Assembly: GCA_042091035.1 (NCBI GenBank)
Contig: JBELIG010000228.1
Coordinates: forward strand, 1-5,098
Direction: 5' to 3'
DNA: 5,098 bases
Origin: AM-2324 sp042091035
GTDB taxonomy: Bacteria > Bacteroidota > Bacteroidia > Chitinophagales > Saprospiraceae
Below are positions 1 to 5,098 of this stretch, in pieces. The notes under the pieces are model-generated. The model saw nothing but the letters and a program-made list of their open reading frames with translations, ran no database searches and was not told where the DNA came from. The number at the start of each line of letters is the position of its first letter. Position 1 is the stretch's first letter. Made by a program: the position numbers and the translations under genes.

Positions 1-150
1 ACCTGGCAGAAGCGATTCAGTATCGAAGTCTGGACCGAGAGGGTTGGTTGGGATAAAGCTTTTGATTATATTGATTCTAAAGCAACACACCTATGCAAAA
101 GAATCGTTTCAAACTTGGACCAGCAAGCCTCATCACTGCAGCATTCATAG
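1..150 (+). CDS. Possible 3' end of an upstream gene, partial, frame uncertain
   Basis: I do not recognise this fragment. Two plus-strand frames are open from the left edge. The frame beginning at base 1 runs to a TAG at 148-150; its codons are rich in the purine-any-pyrimidine pattern of coding DNA (GTC, ACC, GTT, GGT, GAT, ATT), and it contains a peptide like RFSIEVWTERVGWDKAF. If real, it would overlap the transporter gene by 58 bases, which is unusually long. The frame beginning at base 3 ends at a TAA at 54-56 with the peptide AEAIQYRSLDREGWLG, leaving a normal 36-base gap before the next ATG. Codon pattern favours the first frame and gene spacing favours the second. Either way, an upstream co-directional gene probably ends here, so the transporter may not be the first gene of its operon. 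Confidence 0.3.
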   Translation, partial: TWQKRFSIEVWTERVGWDKAFDYIDSKATHLCKRIVSNLDQQASSLQHS

Positions 151-1307
151 GTCCGGGAACGGTCACTGTCTGTACCCTCGCCGGGGTAGAATTTGGATTT
201 GACCTACTTTGGGCCTTAGTGATTTCCATTCTTGCCACTATCTTCATTCAAAATACGGCAGCTCGATTGAGCTTCGAAACTGAACTGGGCTTGGTCTCTA
301 TCATAAAGGCAAAACTGAGCAATCCTGCCTTGCGTTTTTTGAGTCTTGCCCTGGTTGTTTCCGCTGTCTTTGTGGGTAACATAGCTTACGAGGCAGGAAA
401 TATTTCGGGTGCTATGTTGGGCTTGGATGAATTCATAGCACCAGGAAGTATTAGCCTAGGCCGTATTTCACTCAACACAAATCCGCTGATCATAGGGCTA
501 CTGGTCAGTGTGATGATTTGGTTTGGAAATATAGAGTTCTTCAAAAAATTACTGATCACGATTGTCGTGCTTATGAGCATCGCCTTCATATTTGCTGCCA
601 TTGCTACGCAACCATCGATAACTGATTTACTGAGGGGATTATTTATCCCAAGTCTAGATGCCGAAAAAACAGTTCGTATCCTTTCCTTGGTGGGTACTAC
701 AGTGGTTCCCTATAACCTCTTTCTGCATGCAGCTTTGGTCAAAGATTCCAAAAAGCAGGGCATATCGCTCAAACAATTGCAGCAAGACACATACTTATCA
801 ATCGCTATCGGTGGATTGATATCCATCTGTATTGTAATTGCTGCAGCATCACTCAGTGGACAGGCGATTTCCAATGCTCGAGACATGGGTCTTGCCTTAG
901 AACCTGTGCTTGGTTCCTATGCAAAACATCTAATAAGCCTAGGCTTATTTGCCGCAGGACTTAGCTCAGCAATCACAGCGCCTTTAGCTGCTGCCTTTGT
1001 GTTGGGAGAAAGTCTTTCTTGGAAAAATGATAAAGGTAATCGGTCCTTCAAGCTTACTGCAATTGGTGTTCTAGTCATTGGTTTCATATTTGCGTCAATA
1101 GGATACAAGCCCGTTGAAATCATCCAATTTGCCCAAGTTGCAAACGGATTATTACTGCCTGTCATTGGCGTATTCATATTCTGGATTGTAAACGCTCCAA
1201 ATGACCTAAACATCTCTAAACCAAGTCTACTAGAAAATGTTCTACTCTTGATTCTTATGTTGTTTTTGTTCTTCTTGGGAATGAAAAGCTTAGGTTTTAT
1301 CAATTAG
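93..1307 (+). CDS. NRAMP-superfamily transporter of the 5-oxoprolinase operon, non-canonical metal site
   Basis: A 404-residue polytopic inner-membrane protein of about 11 helices with the LeuT-type fold of the NRAMP (SLC11) superfamily. Family marks are the helix-1 break FIGPGTVT (18-25), the helix-6 break TTVVPYNLFLH (202-212), GLSSAITAPLAAAF (289-302) matching the NRAMP helix-8 SSxITG region, and QVANGLLLPV (348-357) in a late helix. Canonical metal transporters have DPGN in helix 1 and MPH in helix 6; here they read GPGT (20-23) and VPY (205-207), so the Asp, Asn and Met metal ligands are all absent. The transporter is encoded just upstream of pxpABC, as NRAMP-like YcsG neighbours YcsF in Bacillus. 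I infer uptake of 5-oxoproline or a related solute rather than Mn2+/Fe2+; a different cation such as Mg2+ is the alternative. The ATG at 93 gives a short charged N-terminus (MQKNRFKLGP) directly before helix 1, as expected. No good ribosome site is visible. The gene stops 5 bases before pxpA. Confidence 0.88.
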   Translation: MQKNRFKLGPASLITAAFIGPGTVTVCTLAGVEFGFDLLWALVISILATIFIQNTAARLSFETELGLVSIIKAKLSNPALRFLSLALVVSAVFVGNIAYEAGNISGAMLGLDEFIAPGSISLGRISLNTNPLIIGLLVSVMIWFGNIEFFKKLLITIVVLMSIAFIFAAIATQPSITDLLRGLFIPSLDAEKTVRILSLVGTTVVPYNLFLHAALVKDSKKQGISLKQLQQDTYLSIAIGGLISICIVIAAASLSGQAISNARDMGLALEPVLGSYAKHLISLGLFAAGLSSAITAPLAAAFVLGESLSWKNDKGNRSFKLTAIGVLVIGFIFASIGYKPVEIIQFAQVANGLLLPVIGVFIFWIVNAPNDLNISKPSLLENVLLLILMLFLFFLGMKSLGFIN

Positions 1308-1312
1308 TAGAT

Positions 1313-2050
1313 ATGAGACACAAGATTGACCTCAACTGTGATATGGGTGAGGGCATTGGAAATGAATCTGAACTGATCGAATATATCAGTACTGCCAGTA
1401 TAGCCTGTGGTGGGCATGCTGGAGATGCTATCTCTATGGAGGAATGCATTCGCTTGGCTCAGATCTATCGCAAAAAGCTGGGTCCCCACCCCTCCTATCC
1501 GGACCGAGCAAATTTTGGAAGAGTATCCATGCAGCTCTCCGACCAAGCCTTCAAGGATGCATTACGTGATCAACTCTCACAATTCTTTGGTATTGCGGAA
1601 CAATTAAACGCAAAAGTGTCTCACATAAAACCCCATGGCGCTCTATACAATGATATGTATTCAAATGTAGACCTTTGTGTAGCCTTTGTGGAACTCGTAG
1701 AGGAATTCCAAAAAGATTTACATATCTTTTGTCAACCTGGCGGTCAATTGGGAAAAATAGCCCCACTTTACGGCTTCGAGATTAAATACGAGGGATTTGC
1801 GGACAGACGCTATAAACAAGATGGTAGTCTGACCAATAGAAAAGAATCCTACGCCTTGATCACTGAGGTAGAAGATCTTTGTAAACAGGTTTTCGATATT
1901 GCCGTCAATAAAGAGGTAGAAACCTTTGATGGTAAAAAAATTCCAATGCATGTACAAACACTATGCCTGCATGGAGATAGCCCCAATGCATTAATATTTG
2001 CTTCCAGTCTAAACAGATTTTTAAAGGAAAACAATATTGACCTTGCATAA
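1313..2050 (+). CDS. pxpA: 5-oxoprolinase subunit A (LamB/YcsF family)
   Basis: A cytoplasmic 245-residue protein, about the length of E. coli PxpA (YbgL). With PxpB and PxpC it forms the ATP-dependent 5-oxoprolinase that hydrolyses 5-oxo-L-proline to L-glutamate; PxpA is the LamB/YcsF component. Family motifs appear in order: IDLNCDMGEG (5-14), ACGGHAGD (31-38), GPHPSYPDRANFGR (57-70), HIKPHGALYN (104-113), FADRRYKQDGSL (162-173) and QTLCLHGDSPNA (215-226). The conserved Asp, His and Glu residues of the polar pocket are present. Many relatives have CGFHAGD; the Gly in place of Phe at residue 34 is the only change I noticed in the motif. The ATG at 1313 puts the DLN motif at the usual distance from the N-terminus. 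The gene follows the transporter by 5 bases, and its last 14 bases overlap pxpB, consistent with translational coupling. Confidence 0.95.
   Translation: MRHKIDLNCDMGEGIGNESELIEYISTASIACGGHAGDAISMEECIRLAQIYRKKLGPHPSYPDRANFGRVSMQLSDQAFKDALRDQLSQFFGIAEQLNAKVSHIKPHGALYNDMYSNVDLCVAFVELVEEFQKDLHIFCQPGGQLGKIAPLYGFEIKYEGFADRRYKQDGSLTNRKESYALITEVEDLCKQVFDIAVNKEVETFDGKKIPMHVQTLCLHGDSPNALIFASSLNRFLKENNIDLA
2025..2030 (+). promoter_or_regulatory. Shine-Dalgarno site for the TTG start of pxpB
   Basis: AGGAAA lies inside the end of pxpA, six bases upstream of the TTG at 2037. The pxpB frame has a TAA stop at 2022-2024, and the only codons between that stop and the conserved protein start are AGG, AAA, ACA, ATA and TTG. 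This purine-rich site therefore supports TTG 2037 as the start. Confidence 0.5.
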
Positions 2051-2783
2051 TCACAAACTGACATATAAAGCCTTTGGCGACTGTTCATTACTCATTGAAT
2101 TCCCTGTTCTCAAAAAACAGAAGGAACTGCATGCACTAATCAAATTTCAGAGTCACCTCAAAGAGAAACTACAACATAAGATATTTGATATTGTAATCTC
2201 ATTCAATTCACTGTGTATTCATTTTAAGAAACCAATCAAGCTCGGCAAGATTCAGATAAAGATTGAACAGATATTGAGTGATCGTAGCTACTTGAATCAA
2301 CTCATATACCCAAAGCACTGGGAGATTCCCATCTGCTTGGATCCAATCTTTGCGCAGGACCTGATCGAACACTTTGAAGGAGACCTCAGCAAGGTTATGA
2401 AATACCAAAAGAGAATCTGTGACCTTGAATTCACACTTGGATTCTATGGATTCCAACCGGGCTTCTGCTACCTAGCTGGACTTCCAGAGGAGATGGCCAT
2501 CCAACGTAAAAAAGTACCAAATCGAACGACAGCCAGAGGCTCTCTTGCTGTTGGTGCGCAGCAGCTGGGTATTTATCCTCAGGACAGCCCGGGAGGTTGG
2601 TGCGTAATAGGTAAATCTCCAATACGCTTTTTTGATGTAAATAAAGACAATCCACTCTTTGCATCTATAGGTGATCGGATTAGTTTTAAACCCATCACAA
2701 TGGAGCATTATGCAAAACTGAAAGGCCTGGTAGAATTAGGCATGATGCCTTTGAAAAACACAAATGTCTATGGCGATAATTAA
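2037..2783 (+). CDS. pxpB: 5-oxoprolinase subunit B (KipI / carboxyltransferase C-D family)
   Basis: A cytoplasmic 248-residue subunit of the ATP-dependent 5-oxoprolinase; it pairs with PxpC. The N-terminal part (about 8-90) has the family opening YKAFGDCSLLIEF. The C-terminal cyclophilin-like part (about 95-225) carries the diagnostic run GFYGFQPGFCYLAGLP (135-150), ARGSLAVGAQQLGIYP (166-181), SPGGWCVIGKSP (184-195), a FD pair (199-200) and GDRISFKPI (212-220). The homologous Bacillus KipI is known as an inhibitor of the sporulation kinase KinA, but the operon context here argues for the metabolic role. The start is TTG: an in-frame TAA at 2022-2024 excludes anything further upstream, the first in-frame ATG would come after residue 120, and AGGAAA precedes the TTG. 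A second TTG at 2043 is the only near alternative. The gene overlaps pxpA by 14 bases and pxpC by up to 20. Confidence 0.93.
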   Translation: MTLHNHKLTYKAFGDCSLLIEFPVLKKQKELHALIKFQSHLKEKLQHKIFDIVISFNSLCIHFKKPIKLGKIQIKIEQILSDRSYLNQLIYPKHWEIPICLDPIFAQDLIEHFEGDLSKVMKYQKRICDLEFTLGFYGFQPGFCYLAGLPEEMAIQRKKVPNRTTARGSLAVGAQQLGIYPQDSPGGWCVIGKSPIRFFDVNKDNPLFASIGDRISFKPITMEHYAKLKGLVELGMMPLKNTNVYGDN

Positions 2784-3618
2784 AGTAATGGAGCCCGGCT
2801 TTAGTACCGCTGTCATTGACCTTGGAAGGAGGTCTTTTCAGTCCTCTGGAGTTCCGATTTCGGGCCCTATGGATCGTATTTCTTTTCGAATGGCGAATTC
2901 CATTTTGAACAATTTTGAAGGCGCTGCCGTACTCGAATGTACGGTTAATGGACCTACATTATGTTTTGATGCGCCAACTACCATCTGTGTGACTGGAGCG
3001 GAGGTCGATCTATTCCTCAATGAAGATCCTGAATCCACGAACAAAACAATAAATATTGAGGCAGGAGATATTCTGAGAATTGGAAACTGCAAAAAAGGTA
3101 TGCGTTGCTACCTGGGAATCAAACATGGTTTTCATAGTCCAGAATACCTGGGCAGCAAAAGTTTTTACTACCCTATAAGCCCTAAGAGTTTTCTTTCCGC
3201 TGAGGATGAGTTAGAATACAGTGAACTGGAGCAGCTAAAACCAGTAAAACAATCCAGAATACGCTCAAGTATCTTTCTGCATAAAGAATCCCTTTGGGTG
3301 GTCAAAGGACCGGAGTGGGATTTGGTAAGTAAACAAGAGCACAAGCTCATCAATTCCAGATTGACTATCGGACCAAACAATCGAATGGGCTATCGCATTG
3401 ATAGTGATATAGAGACACCGAACAGCAATATGTTTAGCTCTGCTGTCATACCCGGCACCATCCAATTGACCCCAGCTGGTCAACTACTCATTGCGACGGC
3501 AGACTGCCAAGTAACTGGCGGCTATCCACGGATTTTAGTTCTTGATGAAATAGGTCTTTCTATCCTCGCACAAAAAAGAACCGGTCAAGGAATTTCCTTA
3601 AACTGGAAAACCGATTAA
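2764..3618 (+). CDS. pxpC: 5-oxoprolinase subunit C (KipA / carboxyltransferase A-B family)
   Basis: A cytoplasmic 284-residue partner of PxpB in the 5-oxoprolinase. Family marks: EPGFSTAVIDLGR (10-22), SGVPISGPMDRISFRMAN (28-45), AAVLECTVNGPTLCF (54-68), TGAEVDLFLN (77-86), LGIKHGF (117-123), LGSKSFYYP (129-137), GPNNRMGYRI (203-212), PGTIQLTPAGQ (230-240), DCQVTGGYPRI (247-257) and LAQKRTGQGISL (268-279). Relatives usually read TVQDxGR in the first motif; AVIDLGR here is a mild divergence. Length is slightly short for the family but both ends are intact. Three in-frame ATGs are close together (2764, 2770, 2788). Starting at 2770 gives MAIIKVMEPGF, which best matches the usual short opening strand; 2788 would cut that strand off. 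No clear ribosome site precedes any of them, so translation may be coupled to pxpB. No terminator follows the stop. Confidence 0.93.
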   Translation: MSMAIIKVMEPGFSTAVIDLGRRSFQSSGVPISGPMDRISFRMANSILNNFEGAAVLECTVNGPTLCFDAPTTICVTGAEVDLFLNEDPESTNKTINIEAGDILRIGNCKKGMRCYLGIKHGFHSPEYLGSKSFYYPISPKSFLSAEDELEYSELEQLKPVKQSRIRSSIFLHKESLWVVKGPEWDLVSKQEHKLINSRLTIGPNNRMGYRIDSDIETPNSNMFSSAVIPGTIQLTPAGQLLIATADCQVTGGYPRILVLDEIGLSILAQKRTGQGISLNWKTD

Positions 3619-3672
3619 GTTGTTCCTTTTATATTCAACTTTTTGTTTGTAAGTTTCTAAAAAAATAAGGCA
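3619..3672 (+). other. AT-rich intergenic gap before the nuclease gene
   Basis: This 54-base gap is T-rich in its first two thirds and A-rich at the end. I see no hairpin followed by a T tract, so the pxp operon is not terminated here and read-through into the nuclease gene is possible. TAAGTTTC at 3650-3657 resembles the Bacteroidota -7 element TAnnTTTG in seven of eight positions, but no TTTG lies at the expected spacing upstream, so a separate promoter is only a weak possibility. Confidence 0.35.
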
Positions 3673-4443
3673 TTGGATATTATATCATATAATGTGAACG
3701 GCATTCGTGCCGCACAGAAAAAAGAACTCCTGAATTGGCTAGACAGCATAGATGTTGACATCTTCTGTATTCAGGAAAGCAAGGCTCAACAAGAGCAGGT
3801 AGATGTCTCTGAATTTGAAGCCAGAGGATTCAAAGACTATTGGCACTCTGCGGAGAAAAAAGGCTATTCAGGCGTGGTTACCTTTGCTAAGAAAGCCCCT
3901 GATTTAGTTGTCGAAGGATGCGGCATAGAAGCCTATGACAAAGAAGGTCGTATCATCCGAACAGACTTTGGAGATCTGACCATCTTAAACTGCTATTTCC
4001 CATCCGGAACCTCTGGCGATATTCGTCAAACGGTCAAGATGGAATTTTTAGCAGATTTCCAGAATTGGATCAATCAACTCAAAAAGGAACGACCAAACCT
4101 GATCATTGTAGGAGATTACAATATCGCCCACACGGAGATGGATATCCACAACCCTAAAAGCAACAAAAAAACTTCGGGATTCTTGCCAGAAGAACGCGAA
4201 TGGATGAGCCAGTGGTTTGACTCCGGATTTACGGATGCCTTCCGCGCTAAGCATCCCGAAAAGGTGGAATATTCTTGGTGGTCCTATAGAGCGGGAGCTC
4301 GAAAGAATAACAAAGGCTGGCGGATCGATTATCAATCGGTTTCAGATCCTTTAAAAGATAAGATCATAGATGCAGGTCAATACAACGATGCTGTGCATTC
4401 GGACCATTGTCCGGTTTGGCTTAAGCTGGATTGGAAACTATAA
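3673..4443 (+). CDS. xth: Exodeoxyribonuclease III / AP endonuclease (Xth/ExoA type)
   Basis: A 256-residue cytoplasmic base-excision-repair enzyme of the exonuclease-endonuclease-phosphatase fold, close in length to E. coli Xth. It cleaves DNA 5' of abasic sites and trims 3' ends, using a divalent metal. All catalytic positions are visible: N7 (SYNVNGIR), E35 (IQESKA), Y108 (NCYFPSG), D148 and N150 (GDYNIAH), D219 (GWRIDY), and D244-H245 (HSDHCP). The HTEMDIHNPKSN stretch (153-164) is typical of the ExoA branch. The start is TTG: an in-frame TAA lies at 3658-3660, and between it and the conserved opening only AAA, AAT, AAG, GCA and TTG occur, giving MDIISYNVNGIR, which begins where the family begins. 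An AAGG at 3667-3670 is only two bases from the TTG, too close for a standard ribosome site. The gene is co-directional with pxpABC but has no evident metabolic link to it. The symbol exoA would be equally valid. Confidence 0.95.
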   Translation: MDIISYNVNGIRAAQKKELLNWLDSIDVDIFCIQESKAQQEQVDVSEFEARGFKDYWHSAEKKGYSGVVTFAKKAPDLVVEGCGIEAYDKEGRIIRTDFGDLTILNCYFPSGTSGDIRQTVKMEFLADFQNWINQLKKERPNLIIVGDYNIAHTEMDIHNPKSNKKTSGFLPEEREWMSQWFDSGFTDAFRAKHPEKVEYSWWSYRAGARKNNKGWRIDYQSVSDPLKDKIIDAGQYNDAVHSDHCPVWLKLDWKL

Positions 4444-4476
4444 AAAAAGGCGACTGCTGTGCAGTCGCCTTTTTTT
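4442..4476. terminator. Bidirectional intrinsic terminator between convergent genes
   Basis: A perfect nine-base-pair stem, GGCGACTGC (4449-4457) with GCAGTCGCC (4461-4469), closes a three-base TGT loop. Seven A residues precede it (4442-4448) and seven T residues follow (4470-4476), so either strand reads as a hairpin plus a U tract and the paired arm could extend to 16 base pairs. It overlaps the TAA of the nuclease gene by two bases and ends one base before the stop of the opposing gene, so it serves both transcripts. Confidence 0.93.
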
Positions 4477-4477
4477 A

Positions 4478-5098
4478 TTACATCGCTGAAATCTTATCCA
4501 GCAGTGCTTCCGTATCGCTTATATCAGCGCCTTCTTCCACACCCATTTCAATAGCCATTCTGGCATATTTCTTCGCTTTCTTTTTATTACCCAATTTGTA
4601 ATAAAGTGCAGCGACTGTATCTGTATTTGCAAATTGCGCTTCTATTCCAACAGACTGAAGTGCCATCTCAAGGCCTTTCTCTAAATAAGCTGAATTATCA
4701 ACATTCATGTAGATATTCCAGGCAAAAGCATTCAATTCATATTCATTGACCTCCGCAGCATTCAGGTACTTATCCACATGAACCATATAGTTATCCCAAT
4801 CCTCTTCAGATTCATAATAAGAAATCCATACAAAGGAGCTAAACTTGGTCGCATTTTCAGGGATATATTTGTCGAACAAGACTTCTGCTTGTTCAGCCAT
4901 ATCCTTCATATCTGTAGCGGTCTCATAGGTCTTATTGACTACGTAGTTTGCAATAACAGATTCCATACGATCTTTATCCACAAATGCCTTAAAATCTTTT
5001 TGGTTATTCAGGAAGTACACAAAAAGATCATCATAATCAGCAGGTTCCATGATAGAAACATAGACATCCATAATCTCGGCAGTCTTCCAAGAATCATC
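4478..5098 (-). CDS. C-terminal part of a TPR-containing protein, possibly thioredoxin-like, 5' truncated
   Basis: The frame is open to the right edge: nine more codons (DDSWKTAEI) precede the first internal Met at 5069-5071, so the visible part is 206 codons of a longer gene and that Met is probably not the true start. The region is acidic and helix-rich with many Tyr, Trp and Phe. Near the C-terminus, counting from the internal Met, residues about 149-177 (NTDTVAALYYKLGNKKKAKKYARMAIEMG) fit a tetratricopeptide repeat. Another helical pair around 112-142 (NAFAWNIYMNV, YLEKGLEMALQSV) looks like a degenerate repeat. No catalytic motif is visible here. From memory of Bacteroidota proteins, tails like this follow an N-terminal thioredoxin-fold domain in exported proteins; that domain would lie beyond the edge and cannot be confirmed. 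The gene converges on the nuclease gene and shares its terminator. Confidence 0.7.
   Translation of the reverse strand, partial: DDSWKTAEIMDVYVSIMEPADYDDLFVYFLNNQKDFKAFVDKDRMESVIANYVVNKTYETATDMKDMAEQAEVLFDKYIPENATKFSSFVWISYYESEEDWDNYMVHVDKYLNAAEVNEYELNAFAWNIYMNVDNSAYLEKGLEMALQSVGIEAQFANTDTVAALYYKLGNKKKAKKYARMAIEMGVEEGADISDTEALLDKISAM

Noticed and set aside
57..92. A promoter just before the transporter, using TTTG at 61-64 and TATATTGA at 67-74
   Set aside because: The two elements are nearly adjacent rather than about 20 bases apart, so they do not form a Bacteroidota promoter.
386..1546. Minus-strand open frames opposite the transporter and the start of pxpA (386-601, 917-1303, 1304-1546)
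   Set aside because: They lie entirely opposite well-supported genes, have no recognisable family motifs and look like shadows of the sense coding pattern.
1551..3483. Several short minus-strand open frames, and a plus-strand frame at 1407-1607, within pxpA, pxpB and pxpC
   Set aside because: Low-complexity or motif-free translations fully overlapped by conserved genes; nothing supports expression.
2037..3618. KipI/KipA-type sporulation control proteins
   Set aside because: The sequences fit that family, but the neighbouring pxpA and transporter and the apparent phylum point to the metabolic 5-oxoprolinase; no sporulation kinase partner is visible.
3619..3672. A terminator for the pxp operon in the gap before the nuclease gene
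   Set aside because: T-rich stretches are present but no stable GC-containing hairpin precedes them.
4048..4335. Minus-strand open frame of 95 codons within the nuclease gene
   Set aside because: It is antisense to the catalytic core of the nuclease, and its translation matches no family I know.

Overview
The window looks like a Bacteroidota (Bacteroidetes) chromosome. This rests on moderate-to-low GC, weak or absent Shine-Dalgarno sites, the style of the protein sequences and a C-terminal fragment of a TPR-type protein of a kind I associate with this phylum. It is an impression from reading, not a search result. No mobile element, RNA gene or CRISPR array is visible.

Layout. Bases 1-92 hold only the ambiguous tail of an upstream gene. 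A tight four-gene plus-strand block follows (93-3618): an NRAMP-superfamily membrane transporter, then pxpA, pxpB and pxpC, which encode the three parts of the prokaryotic 5-oxoprolinase. The gap between the transporter and pxpA is 5 bases, pxpA and pxpB overlap by 14 bases, and pxpB and pxpC overlap by up to 20 bases, so this is very likely one operon. After a 54-base AT-rich gap comes an exodeoxyribonuclease III / AP endonuclease gene of the Xth/ExoA type (3673-4443). It ends at a strong bidirectional hairpin terminator (4442-4476). On the other side, on the minus strand, the 3' part of a TPR-like gene (4478-5098) runs off the window edge.

How the genes work together. PxpABC opens 5-oxoproline (pyroglutamate, a spontaneous damage product of glutamine and glutamate) to glutamate using ATP. 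The transporter sits first in the operon, and its two core NRAMP metal-binding motifs are replaced: GPGT instead of DPGN in helix 1, and VPY instead of MPH in helix 6. A role in moving 5-oxoproline or a related small molecule rather than Mn2+/Fe2+ is a reasonable inference. It is the most interesting point in the window. The nuclease gene has no evident functional link to the operon.

Other points of note: pxpB and the nuclease gene both appear to start at TTG, because in-frame stops just upstream exclude other common start codons. I see no convincing new multi-gene system beyond the transporter/oxoprolinase pairing, which is itself known from other bacteria.
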